DNA from: Incurvaria masculella
Lineage: Eukaryota; Arthropoda; Insecta; Lepidoptera; Incurvariidae
Assembly (NCBI GenBank): GCA_946894095.1
Contig: OX335651.1
Coordinates: 8,082,501-8,146,500, forward strand
Reading direction: 5' to 3'
Length of the DNA stretch: 64,000 bases
The notes under the pieces were generated by a model that worked only from the letters and a program-made list of their open reading frames with translations, made no database searches and was not told the DNA's origin. The translations under genes and the position numbers were made by a program. The first letter of the stretch is position 1; each line of letters opens with the position of its first letter. Below, piece after piece: positions 1 to 13,300 of this stretch.

Positions 1-205
1 TAAAGCAAGTCAAATAACAGGCAAAATAAAATGTTCATACAAATTTTCTTTCCTCTGTTGTGTGACACAGGATACATTTTTCGACAAAACAAATACATGC
101 AGACATATATATTTGTTGTTTGATATTAAGTCCCAAATATCAAGCAAATTGTAACAGTGGTTTTCAAATGATTAGTAAATACGTTTGTATGGGGAGCGTA
201 ATTTT
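1..205. repeat. Arm of a long-inverted-repeat element, cut by the window edge
   Basis: Bases 1-145 match 54112-54250 in the same orientation, and about 75-205 match the reverse complement of 40884-41003. The block therefore looks like one arm of a repeat whose other copy flanks the large nested transposon at 41-54 kb. No protein is evident; the short open frames here are not supported by any motif. Confidence 0.6.
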
Positions 206-1956
206 CTGATGCTTACGGTCCCACCTTAACGGATCACTCGTGGAAATGGAAATTACATTTTTAATTTTTAGTTCGTAAATAAAAGTATTGTCAAAGTGAA
301 TTCCTCTGCTCAGAAGTCCTGATGAATCAACTCGGAATTCCCAGAATTGGCCTACTGAGCGAACTGTGAATAGACAGGCCACAAGAAAGAAGCAGGTGAA
401 TATTTCTAGAAGCACTGTATATTGTTCGCTTCACCCACGCGCACCTGCGCGGGCGGGTGGCATCGCGCGCCGCAGTCGCCACTCAGTTGTGCTTCTGGAG
501 ACGGCGGCGGTAGAATTCCCGCGCAGGCGCGAGTGCGTTCCACTACCACACGCCGTGAGTGCATTCACTTGTTTTGCGATACCATACAAATACCGGTGCA
601 CATAATGTGTCAGTGGTTTGAGCGAGAGGCGTGTGGATCTGCCGGGTCTCTAGGGCTAATATTGAAATTCACTTTAACAACACAACACTCGCCGAGACAC
701 AGTAGGCATTGGCATTTGCAAGGAAAACGTATATGGGTCAAAGTCCACTGTGTGGCGCCTAGGATGATGCCGTTTGCACACACACATTTTTTTTTAATAG
801 TGGATGGACAGCTGCTCGTGTGTAAACTTCTCGCGTTCGCTCTATGTATACCAAGGCTTCTGCAAGTTGACATGTGTGCATTCTTAATTTTATTTAAAAC
901 TAACAGATATTCATCATTCGAGAGAAACCAAGGGGTTTACTAATGCCACGGCCAACGAGCAAAGAAGAATGGAAATTGCTTGCGTTTATCATCTAGTTTT
1001 AGGTAGGCAATGTCCTAGCCTAGCACCTACAATGTAGTTTCTTGAGGATTCCGAGGTATTGAGCTGATAAAAAAAAATATTTGTTAAAACAGTAGAGAAT
1101 GCCTATAAGCCGATAGGATTTGGTTGGATCTGGTTAGATACAGTATTTTTATGCATAATCCTTAATTATATTTTGGGTTATTTTAAAAGTGGGAATAGCG
1201 CCCATGCGTCAAATTATTTTGTTCAAATCCAAATGATTGACGTTGTAATTTTGTATATATTTTGTGTCTCAGTTAATTTTGAAAAAATAAGAAAGTAAAT
1301 GCTTAACCGCAACGGAGTCTGCATTGAGCACACATTAATTTCGATAGTTAATAAAGTTAATTATATAGGGTTGGTGTAGCGACCGCTTGCGGTTTCGGTC
1401 CGCACGGCGATTACAAATGAGGTTTAGGTGCTGCACTTACCCCCAACTGACGGATAACTGACACCACCTACGCCAGGCACAACAACTCATATCGCTACGA
1501 GTCCGTAGGCACATGTAGGCAATAAACCATATAGTAGCGCTATAATGTCTGTTCGTTTGTTTGTCATAACAGCTCTGAATCTCAGAATCACATCATATGG
1601 TTACTCCATTTTACCCAAAACCGGATAAATTATAAAGATTTTAACTCGGGGTAGTCTGTAGATTTATCAGTAAACAATTCAAAAGTGTCTGACTTGTCTA
1701 ACCGATTCTGATAAAAAACAAGGAATAGGTACCTGGTTGGTACCTTTATCTATATATCAGATACCTGGTATCTACACCCATGGCATACTCATCGAGTTTT
1801 TTGTTATTGTCATCATCAAAGTTCAAAGGACAATGCCCATTAGAATTGTCCCGAAAAATGATAGTGTGATTGTTTGTTTGCAGGACGATTGTATAAAAAG
1901 GTTTGCTAAATAAATTGTGTTTTGATTTCCGATTGCGCCACACGAACCGGCTTTTT
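206..1956. other. Gene-free stretch upstream of or within an intron of the first gene
   Basis: No exon with convincing splice sites or a recognisable protein was found. A GC-rich block lies at about 430-600. A core of about 80 bases at 705-785 is shared with 49360-49436 and so is a dispersed repeat. Bases 1000-1950 are AT-rich and show nothing recognisable. Confidence 0.5.
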
Positions 1957-2303
1957 GAGCGGCTCGTAGCCTAGTGGCGCGGGGACTGGCCTAGCGTACC
2001 AGAGTCCTGGGTTCCATTCCGACATACACCACTGTCTTTCTCTTTCCGAGTTCGATAAGTGCATTTCGTCACGAATGCGAGCCGCTTCATGGTTCGGAGT
2101 CCATGTAAAACTGTAGGTCCCCTTCCCCTACTAGGTTTAAGCCCGCCCGGGTCGGTTTTCCATCCAGTTAAATGTAGTCGTGCTCATAAAGTGAAGGTCC
2201 TGGCATGGCACCTAATTCCTTAGGGAATGTGGTGTATTGGGCTAATATCATAACGGTAGTTGTGTCGTATTAGTCATCCATGTCAGGTCGCATAAAAAAA
2301 AAC
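1957..2303 (+). repeat. tRNA-derived SINE, near full length
   Basis: The head contains an A box (TAGCCTAGTGG, about 1967-1977) and a B box (GGTTCCATTCC, about 2010-2020) at tRNA-like spacing. A shared body of about 280 bases follows and ends in an A-run. The same body occurs at least fifteen times in this window in both orientations, with the best second copy at 28561-28968. This is a retrotransposed tRNA-headed SINE, not a functional tRNA gene. Confidence 0.85.
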
Positions 2304-2794
2304 CGCGATTACGCAAGTCTCCAACAGATGTCGCTCGCATCATGCTTTGTTGACACGGTTAATATAATCTTTGAAGAAAAATATTGCTTTTCTTACATTA
2401 CTTGAACAATATTTACAAAACAACATATTTCATATTATGATTAAGTAAAAAAAAATTGCTTTTCACCCACACCGGAGCAGGCAAAATACATTAGATCAAG
2501 TGTGACTTAAAAAAAATATTATGTATAGTTTCCCCGTCTTCATGAAAACTGAAATATCAGTTTATAGAATCTTTATTCATCTCAAAGAACGTTATTACAT
2601 TCGCTTATAGAGATAAGTACATTATGTTGTGCGGTTACAAACATTCTTACAACTAAATAAGTTTAGGTACATAATACCGTTTTAAAACTATTTATAAAGT
2701 AAACTAGAAGAAATGAGAGTAGATACGTAATTTAATGTTTTTTTTTTTTAAAGGTAGGTTGGTTATAATGTTGATATCTAATTAATCTGAAAGT

Positions 2795-3400
2795 TTTATT
2801 TATTTATTTCTTTAGAGTAATGAACATAAAACAAATTAAACTAAATAGAGAATATAGTATGTGCATTATAAATAAAATATCTCCTCTAGGTCTGCCGAGG
2901 CAGCCATTGTCCCTAAAATACTTATAGCATTTCCTCTTTGAATTTCAATGCTTATGCGGCGAACAAAAAACATTTTGGAGCGTGAATCGCCCGAGGTCTC
3001 GCTTAAGAGTTTTCCAAGCACATCTGCGAAAGCTAAGGACTCGGATGACCACGCACCAAGAGTTTCCACCGCAAAAGGTAAAAATTCAAAGAGGTCTGAT
3101 AGCGACTCAGAATCTGAAAGTACAATTTGGCAGCCTTTTTAAATATATTATGTGATTCAGAATTTTTTATATTATTTGGGAGATTATTGTAGATTTGGAC
3201 ACCTTCGAACAGCATATTTCTTATATTGTAATATACATTCCAGTTGACACTGCTTTTTTCGCCCATACAAGAATAGACATTCCCCTTTCGGGCCATGGAA
3301 TGTTCGATGAATAAAATAGTTAAGTTGCGTAACTTTTTTTGTCCCATAAAAAGTAATCTGGAATTCACCCGCATACATATCCATCGCATTCTACCTGACA
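2795..3400 (-). mobile_element. Truncated LINE 3' ends (two joined fragments)
   Basis: On the minus strand, 3069-2866 encodes a C-terminus with the motif EIQRGNAISILGT close to its stop, a signature I associate with the end of insect non-LTR retrotransposon polymerases. Just upstream, 3230-3140 reads FEGVQIYNNLPNNIKNS, the C-terminal motif of another LINE type. An A-rich (AAAT)n tail lies at about 2795-2815. No catalytic RT domain is present, so these are dead 5'-truncated fragments. A related C-terminus occurs at 36222-36404. Confidence 0.7.
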
Positions 3401-4372
3401 AAGTAATCGGATATCATTAACGAGCTACTTCTCCAAGAGGCGCTGGCACCGCTCCAGACGACATGCTCTAAGATGTTATCGGGAGCGCGTCGCGCGGAAC
3501 GTTGTCACCAAATTCTAAAATAAACGACGAAAATTGCGTGCGGTGACAAGCGCGAGTATCTCCACCGCGAAGCGACGCCATCTTGACACGAGGCGACACA
3601 AAAAAAAACTATGTTAATCATGATAGTTACACCCGGTTTTCTTATTCATACACATCATCAGGCCCTTAGGACCCAGAAGTGTGTTCTAGAAGATATCGTG
3701 GTACTGCACTCACATTTACAGAATATTTGAATCATTATCAAATTCCCGCGTAGATAGAATGCCTGGGACGGTTATTGTCCTACCCACAGATATTTTAAGT
3801 AGAGTGTATACTCTACTTAAAATATCTATGGTCCTACCCCTTCCAAATGCCAGCGGCTGCGCAGAGACCAAATCCGATTACGTTTTGGTATGCGCAGTCG
3901 TTTGCGACATTTGCAACGTTTGCAACATCCATCCCGACAATTATACACGATGAGTGTGACTGTATAGGTCCCGTCAAATATCTAGAACTATTCTCCTCTT
4001 TGCAGCTTTGCACTCCCAGAAAATCGACTTTGATATGAATGCTAGCGGATCATATTTCCATATAAATACGTGGAAACATTCTATTGAGATAGAGGGAGAT
4101 TAAGGTATCGGCGGACTAAGTCGAGACAAAACTCCTTTTGACAATTGTTTAGACAAAATAGTCCTATAATCCAAGAACTTCTTAAAAAGCCTCTATAGAT
4201 TATGGTCGCGACTCTCCAGTATTAGCATATTACTCGACTGGCCACATTATTGCTGTTTAAATCTAAAACTATTCAGTACACATATCACGCAAGTTATTTC
4301 AAGCACTGATCGTAGGCAGTTCCCGTTCAGAGGATTCAGCCGTTTTCATGAAATTATTCATTCTTGTTTCAG
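3401..4372. other. Intron sequence with one hairpin
   Basis: There is no coding signal. A perfect inverted repeat lies at 3788-3827, with 18-base arms and a 4-base loop, flanked on both sides by the word CCTACCC. The polypyrimidine tract and AG of the next exon are at 4362-4372. Confidence 0.5.
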
Positions 4373-7300
4373 ATCAGAAAAAGGTGGTGTGGCCACCAGT
4401 TCCTGAAACCAACGGATACCACCAGCCCCCGCCACAGCAGCAGCAGGTACCTAGATCCCTAACCATAGAAATAAAAAGAACTTGACCCCTTATTTTTCTT
4501 CTAATAAAATATTGTAAATACCTACACGGCATTACGTAACAGGTGGAGGTGATTTTAAAGCAATAACCCTGTTTGAAATAAAACATACACAAATGAAAAG
4601 ACTAATTTTATTCATCTGGAATCAAAACTGCCCAAGTAGCATAAATTTGTCACGTAAAAATATAGACAAAGTTTTATCATTGGTCTTGTAATGGTCAAAT
4701 AAATTTATTCAACCTCATTTGGGTCCCACTTCAAAGGACCAGTCAGAAGTATCAGGGTGCTGGTACAGGTACGAATAGTTGGCAAAAGTAAACGGAATCA
4801 TACTTTGTGATCATCACATAGTAGTAACGCAGATGGCATTACTTCACTTATTCGTTTCTGAAACTGTGTGACCACGCGGATTTCTGATGGATGTGCAATG
4901 CTCAACTATTATTTCGAAAAATATAAGAGACAAACCTGCAGGACTAAATTGTGGTTTTGTCTCTACATTTGAACTATAAGCGTTTACTATTTTGCAAAAA
5001 AAATGCCCTAGTGGCAAGATACCTAAACGATTTAACATTATTGATAAATACTATATTGTGTGTTTTGTTATTTCATTGCTATGGCTCCATGTGTCTATGC
5101 ATTATGAAACTGGTAATTTATAACAGTTTTATTTAATATCGTTCTACATTTTCATTTATACTCGTATTGCTGTCATATGACTAGTGTATTGTGTGAGAGA
5201 TGCATGGGAGCTTTAGTGTCATCTAGATGCATTCACTTATGGTTTGGAAAATGAACTTTATCTTTAATAACGAAAAAAATATTCATACAAACGTAATACG
5301 TGACATAACTTGACAAGTTAAAATCTGATTCAAAATGAAAGGACAAATGGAGGATGACTTTTATGTAGTTATTTTAATTGAGATGAAATGGTATAGCGCT
5401 TAAGTCTATTAATTACAAGATTATATGTTCCTTTTAAGAGGATAAAAATGCTACTTGGGTAGTGCCCGTGTAAATAATCATCTCAAATTAGATTAAAATG
5501 CTTCAATTTGATATAAAACGCTTGCAAACCCTGAAGCCCTAGACCCATCAGCAGCTTACGGACTAGAAATGACAAAGTAATTTGCACTATATGGCTGCGT
5601 AGCATTCTAACCAAATGCACACATTTAGGTACACTATAATCAAACATTTAGATCCTGACTGCATTCGTTTCGTACAGCAGCAACAAGCGCCTGGGTACTA
5701 CAACACCGCGCAGCAACCGACTGCGCCGCAAACACAGTACCAGCAGTCCCCCCAATACCAGTCCCAACCCCAGCAGTACCAGCCCCAACAGCGGCCCCAG
5801 TACCAAGCTCAGCCACAGTACCAACCTCAGCCGCAGCACCAACCTCAGCCCCAGTACCAGCCCCAGCCTCAAGGCCAGCCGGCGTACTGCGAGGGTCGTC
5901 GCCAGGAGCAGCCGGCGATAAACCGGTTGATTCCGGTTGGCCCCGGTGCGTCGCCGGTGTACAGAGCGGGACCCGCGAGTCCGCAGGCGTCCAAGCCGTC
6001 CCGCTGGGCCCCGGGACAGACGCCCGCCTCTTCACAGGTATCGGCGTGCGCTAAAAGGACTCCGGATAGGATTTTGCCTCTTGTATTCTCGCTAGTCGCT
6101 TCAAAAAAGATGTCGTGAATCGACTTCATTTACATCATTAGTTGCTCATTTATGTGTTTAAGTACTTGGATCACCAGGTATTACGGTTTTTTTTATCTCT
6201 GCTTGTGAATTAAGGGCATTGAGAATATTTGCAATGACTTAAAATTATCTTCGGCACTAAATAATTACCTCATATTCTGAAACGTTAATAATTAAAAATA
6301 TCACTTTGCTTGCTTTTAATATCTAACTGCATCTAATGACTTGGTGAAGTATTTAATCTGCTTACATGGAGTAAATATAGTTATTTCCTTTAAAGTTATG
6401 AATTTAAACAGAAATTGACACACGTTTTATTAATTGCTATATAGCTGAGATTATGGTTTAAAGAGTTTCTAAGCAACTAAAACCAAATTTTGAATTACAA
6501 TAGTAAAAAGATTTAACATCATATCTTTGATCACATCAATAATTTGTTCTAACATTTCTTCAAGTTATCCTTTATTTATAAGTAATAAAAAATACAAACG
6601 GAACTATTCAAAAGGTAAATTATTTATTGTTGTCTTAGGTATTCATTACTTCTGTTTGAATTTGTGAATGTACTGTAAATTTACCTTATACAATCAAATA
6701 AAGCTATGACCAGTCCTTTGAAAGTATTTCGTAATATGACCTAACAAAGCAACTCTTGCCCGCAGGCTTCACCAAACTACCAGCAGCTATCCCCGCAGCA
6801 GCAACAGTACTCTCCGCAGCCCCAGTACTCGCCACAGCAGCAGCAGTACTCCCCGCAGCCGCAGTTCTCCCCGCAGCAGCAACAGTTCTCCCCGCAGCCG
6901 CAGCAGCAACAATACTCCCCGCAGCCGCAGTACTCCCCACAGGCGCAGCCGCAACAGCAGCCACAGTACAGCCCGCAGGCGCAGCCGTACCAGCAGCCGC
7001 AGTACCAGCAGCCCCAGTTCGAGCCGCCGCCGACAACTGTGACCCTACGTCCGCAGCCGCCTATCCACCAGCGCCCCCCGCCGGTGTTTGCCAGCCAACC
7101 AGCTACTGCTTCCTTCCAAGGTAACTAACATTTCGTCCTTCGTCGATTCAACACTTACCTATTTCTCAATACTTTCCTGTCAGTCAGTCAGTCAGCGTGT
7201 TTGCGTCCACTGTGTTTGCGGACATACGCCTCTCCAATCCTTCTCCAGTCCTCCCGGCCCTCAGCGGTACGGAACCACTGCTTTCCGCCGACGCACTTGA

Positions 7301-10300
7301 TGTCGTCTTCCCACCTGGCGGGTGGTCTTCCCACACTCCGTTTGCCTGTCCACGGCCGCCAGTGTAGGACACGGTTACTCCAACGGTCGTCGTCTCTTCG
7401 GCTGATACTTTCCTAGCAGTACCTATTTATGAACACTTTCCGTGCAGTACGTAACTAACAGTCAGCCTTAAACATAAAATATTACCGTATCTTTTAATTG
7501 TTTTTTTTTATGTTTTCTCTTCCCTAACTGTGTGAAAACTGTTTCTAGTTTTAGTATTTTTTCTGTTCTTACTTACGTCTTATATTTAGTGAAAAGTTAC
7601 TTTTCAATCTGTTAAAATTACTGTTAAGATAACCGTTTTAAAGTCATCACACATGTTAATTTTACCGAGAGGTACTGTTAAAAATATTAAAATAACTGTT
7701 TAAAATTAACCGTTTTGCTCATGTATAGATAGATACTTACCGTAATACCGTAATACATGAGAAATGCTTTACTATACATTTAATTTACTATAAACTATTA
7801 ATTTTAACTCTGCTAAAACAGAGAACGGTAAACAGGTAACACTTTCCGCGCAGTACCTTTTCATGAAACTTTCCGCGCAGTTCCCATTTAATTCCCGAAT
7901 TTGAACTATTTTTCGAAAAAAGTGTGGGCAGCACGAACTCGCTAGTGAAATTAAATGTTAGCAAGTAATTGGACATATTGGAAATATTTTTCGAACAGTT
8001 GTATTCACTGTACACTGAAACAAATAGGTTGCAGCCTGTTACTTAATTCTCGGTAGATTTCTACTAAACAGTACAGATTCTGTGGTGACTGACACCCAAA
8101 TGTTTCTTTGTGATGCAGCTTAAAGTCGATTTAGTAGATTGACACAGACAGAGTTAAGTATGAATCTACTATACAGTCGCGTTAACGTTACTAATGTTTA
8201 GTAGTTTATTCCATATTGATTTAGCAGGAACCTCTACATTGACCTGTTGTTGTACAGCAGGTCTATTCCTAGCATTCAGTAATCAGGAATCAGGAATCCT
8301 GAGTCTAGAAAACAGCTTTTGCAGCGGTTTTCAAAGTGATTTTCTTGACGAAAATATTCCGGAGCATAGTTTTTTAAATTAATCAAGGTTCCGTAGAAAA
8401 ACTCGCTTTGAAAATCGCATTAAAAACGGTTTTCTAGACTCAGGATTCCTGATTCTGAATTCCAGGAATAGACCTGCTGTAGAGTTTAATTCTAGATAAT
8501 AGACTGTGGTACACAATTATTTAGTATTTATTTTCATTTACTACTTATACTGGTTATTGGTTTATTGCTAAATTGTGTATTGAGTATCTACTATCTACGT
8601 AACATTTATGTTGTTATAACTTAAACTGTGGTTTAGTGCACAATTGTGTAGTATCTACTGACCAATTATGTATTTAGTAATAACTATACTGTTCAGTGGC
8701 TTATTACTGAATTGTATATTAAGTATCTACGAAACGGTTATTTTCTTATTACCTAAACTGTGGTTTAGATACTACAAAATGTTATAGTATCTACTGACGG
8801 ATTATGTTATATAGGTTGGTACATATACTGTTAATGATCTATTACTAAATTGTGTAGTAAGTATCTACTGAACAGTTATGTTGTTATTGAATCTGTTCAG
8901 CGGTTTACCACGATATTATTCAGTAATTACACAACTCTTATGTTGATTCAGCTGTAACTAAAAAAGTAAATTTAATAAATATGTAAGAGGTAGCCAAATT
9001 AACTACAATGCTCGACAAAATATAGGTTTATTTTAAAATCCTAGTTAGGGCTTAGGTAATGATTGTGGATAGTTCAGAATCTGAAATAGAACAACTTTTA
9101 CTTTGAACCCATAACGTCAAGTCGAAATCGAAAGGCGAAAGTGCACTCCGGGAAAAAAATAATTCACGCATCAGCTTCAAGCTGCTAGTTATATAAATAA
9201 CGTAATAATAAAGATAAACTAAATGTAACATTGCAAAAAATTGTATGTGAAAAGGGACCCATGGCATTGCAGGGAAATTGTTTAGATTCAGATTTGTTTT
9301 ATGTGACTGGACATTGATAGCTAATACCACCCCCAACTTCATGATATTAGCCCAACACACCGATTTCCCGAGGGCCATGCCAGGGCCATCTCTTTATGAG
9401 CACAGATACATTGAACTGGATGGAAAACACGAAACATTTTTCAATGCCGCTTCGATATTTCCATCCAATGAGCGTTATAAATCCGGGCGAGCTTAAATCC
9501 TACCTCCTAGTAGAGGAAGGAGACCTACAGTTTGACATGGATTCCGAACCATGGAACAGCTGGCATTCGTAACGAAATGCAATTATCAAGCTCAGAAAGA
9601 GAAATAAAGTGATGCATGAACGAGGCGAGGATTTGAACCCAGACATCTCGGATGGAAGGCAAGTCGACCTGCCCCTGAGTCACGAGCCTCTTGAAATACT
9701 GCTTTATATCATAACGCTATAATTGGCCCTGAATTTCACGTGCATTGCGGTCATTTCGGCCACATCTTACAAAAATTCAGTTTAGCTTACTTTTGAAATA
9801 AAAGAAACAAAGTACAATGTTAAAAACTCAAAATTATAGGCGGGTTCAGTCGGGTAAACCTCTGTACTACATACTTACTTACACCTTACTTACTTTACTC
9901 TTTCACCGAATAAAATTAGTTGCTACCTCTTTAATTCCTTCATCTTTGCAGTAGGCGGGAAAGGCCGGTTTGTGCGAAGAGGAGGTAAGGGTTTCTTTGG
10001 TTATTACTAAAGAAAGTATTTTTTTTCTATCTAAAAACAATGCACTACTCATAAAGTTCAATCAGTTATAGACAATAAATAAAACAATACAAATTATTAG
10101 TAAGAATCGCAAAGACTTAAGGTGGGCCATCCCGCTTAACTCCCGGAAAAGACGAAAACGTGAAAAGAAGATCATGCGCATATATCTTGCCAGAGATCCA
10201 AAATTATACTCAAAACAGCTTTATTTGATCGCACTAGATGTCTGATGACCATTGGATAGGTAAAGTAGTGTTTGGTTTCTAAGTTATAAGGTCCGAAAGT

Positions 10301-13300
10301 TCTAATTTTACTACAATAACTATGGACGTGGATTATTACTCAACGATAAAACAAAACCTTAACACCAATTTGCTTTTTGTTTGATTTTTGACTGCAGTGG
10401 TCGTGATTTACTTTTAACTACATATAAGTCTTTTTGTAATAAACATTTTCGTAAATCTTACCAAATCAAACACTATGCGCATTGTCAGCTTTGTGGACAT
10501 TTTGCATCCTCCTCATCACGGAGCCTGTCTTTTTCTTTGAAACAGAGAAGGGCCCACAGAGCAACGGCATGGTTTTGTACTGTGCCCGCGAATGAGTTAG
10601 TTCCGTCGTCGGGAAGGGCCACCTTAAAGATACTAAAGTAAGCAACTCTCATACAAAAGTGCATACGTGCATACATTAATCATCAAGTGATCCGCATTAT
10701 ATAACAAGATATCACATTTAAATGCCAGATAAGAAGGAAATGCGAAACCTTGTGATCTGAAAGCATGTCTTTGAAGCATGCAAGAATCCATGTTTTGATC
10801 CGGTCGGGGGCGCGGGGAATTGCTTCTCATGCCAGAGGTCAAGGGTGCAACTGTCACTAAACGAGCTGTTCCATGGTTCGGAATCCATGTAAAACTGTAG
10901 GTCCCCTTCCCCTACTAATGGCCTGCCCGGTTTGGTACCATGGTTGGAGCGGCAATAAAACTCCGTTAATTTTTCGGTTTTTTTTATTCAGTTCAAAGTA
11001 ATCGTGCTCATAAAGGGGAGGTTTTGGTATGACACATAATTGTTGCGGGAATGCGGTGTTTTTGGCTAATATCATGACGGTGGGTGTGTTATTAGCCATA
11101 CATCGCCATTAGACATTGTAGCTCGATTTGTGAAAAAAATATTTTGGCTCAAAAATGTGTGCAAGAAATGTGATTCCACCGAATATCTTACCGAGCATGT
11201 CGTATGAGGCGGCTAAGGGATTTGTCGTTCATTGTTCAGATTCCACGTAAAACTGTGGTTCATCAGTAACGTAACAAGCATTTTATGCGTCCGGTGCGAG
11301 CTGCTAAAAGTGTGCCCTGCATTTATGCTGCTAAATACCATGCACGACCCATAACTTGGTCCAGGTTAGGTCATTTCTGTGCCCTGTGCCGCCCTAGTTA
11401 CAACGCTGCACATCCTCACTAGATTTAAGGGTTTATACCGCCCGGGTTAGTGCCATCGCATTGAATGAACGATTATTGAAGCGGCAATGAAAATTGCCCA
11501 TGTTTTCCATCCAGTTTTATGCCACCATGCAATATAAAGAAGGTTAGATTGGATCATTCTGCTGTTTTTTTTTTGTTCTAGTTTTTTGTCTTAAACTGTT
11601 CTCCCAAAAATTGTTTGGCAGTAGCATTTAGATCTAAGTATGTATTTCTATTATTATTACGGAAACTCGTAAAGTTTCTTCACGGATTCTTCTTTACTGC
11701 GTTGATCGAATCCGCGGATCTATCAGTTTTTGACGTAACTGAGTGTAGTTTGACTACCAAAAACAGTTTAAATAAATTAAATTAAATTAAACCCATTTCC
11801 AGGTACACAAACAATACAAGTTCTTAGTTGCCAACTTTTTGGCGTTGTCGTTGACAATAAATCCTAGCGTGAACTATTATCGATATAAACAAAGATAGCA
11901 GACTATACGAAGTGAAATGATGATGACAGGAGGAGCCAACATGCGTGGAGATCAGAAATGGCCGCCGCAGTCCGTGAAGGAAGCGGTGGCGGCTGAGAAC
12001 GAAGCGAGGCGGCTACTGGCGAAGGGACCCGCCTGCCGGCCGCGCAAGGTATTTTCACACACCATACTTAATTTTCATACTAATACACTTATAGAAACCA
12101 TTACGCCTTTAATACTAATACACTTCTTCTTTTCTGAACACGACGACTGAATTGTTGGAGATCTCGGTAAAGCCTTATCTGAGTGTCGCAGCTGAAAAAG
12201 CTAAATTAAAAAACATCTAGCAGAATCAATACAAATATTAAAGTTTTATTTTAACTCTGTATTTGAATAAGCCTAGGTGTTGTGTGCTCTTTTCATGCTA
12301 ATGCTGTAAATATTCTTGTATGAAAGTTTTTTTTTTTAATTGGGAAGATGCAAGAGCCTCGAGCTGGCGAGGCTTGGCTAAGTTTCTTAACCTGATGCTG
12401 AATATTTTAATTCAGAATTAAAGAATATTGCAATATTTACGTTTAGAGTTGGATAAAAATAAGAAACCAATTTAGTTTAAAAAAGATTCCGACGAATTGA
12501 GAACCTCCTCCTTTTTTCGAAGTCGGTTAAAAATAAGAACGGAGTTTTTTATTGCAATATTTTTTTTTATCAAAATATGCAGGGTATTAAATGCAAACTT
12601 TGTAAGATGCTGTAAATATTGAGCTCAACTTATCAATGCATGATATAATATTGTCTGTTTTCATACAAGTCTAGTAAATCAACTATATTACTTCAGAAAA
12701 CAACTAAAACATGTTGAGATCCGTATACAAAATAACTTCAAAATATTAAGACTAACTAAATTGATCAGTGCTATTAAAAACGAAAAAAATATTCGTTCCA
12801 TAGTATTGCATAGCATTATTACATATAAGTAGTAGACTGAACTAGTATCTGGCCTGTCGACGTTGAAAATCTGTCGGACTGGTGTTACAATGAAAGTTGT
12901 ATTTTTTTTAGTTGCGGCAATATTCCCTGGCTGAACTGTTGGGCATCAACGAAGCCTAGATTCGTTTGGAATCCTAATGTCTGTACAATGCAGCGCAGGA
13001 ATTATGTTATTATATAAAGTTAGTAAGTGTCACCTCTGTTTGTGGAACATAGTGAGTCTATCCTAGTGGCCTTCTCTTCCGTCAACTTTCTGTCATGTGG
13101 ATGAATAAAATAGCACAGAGATTCATTCACCGGCTTGCACTCGCTACTAACATCAGAGGTATTTTGAGAAATGCTGCACCAGAATATCAATTTTGAATAT
13201 CAGTATTAAGTGTTAATGTTAATAACAATAGACGACTTTTTAAAAGAAACCTCAGGTAAGTTTAAAAGCTTTTCGGTATCGTTCTTTCGTAAGCACTAAA

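Noticed and set aside
422..943. Plus-strand frame of 173 codons near the window start
   Set aside because: No recognisable motif. It crosses a GC-rich block and a dispersed repeat core also found at 49360-49436, so chance openness is more likely.
1960..2025. tRNA-like A and B boxes
   Set aside because: They are the head of a SINE repeated many times; the cloverleaf is incomplete and a shared non-tRNA body follows, so no tRNA gene is called.
5640..6035. Minus-strand open frames opposite the Gln-rich exons (also 6704-7036)
   Set aside because: They are Ala/Gly/Val or Leu-rich mirror images of CAG/CCG repeats on the coding strand, without start context, motifs or splice logic.
10381..10641. 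Frames inside the TTAA-flanked MITE copies
   Set aside because: They are interrupted in the other copies and lie wholly within the non-autonomous element.
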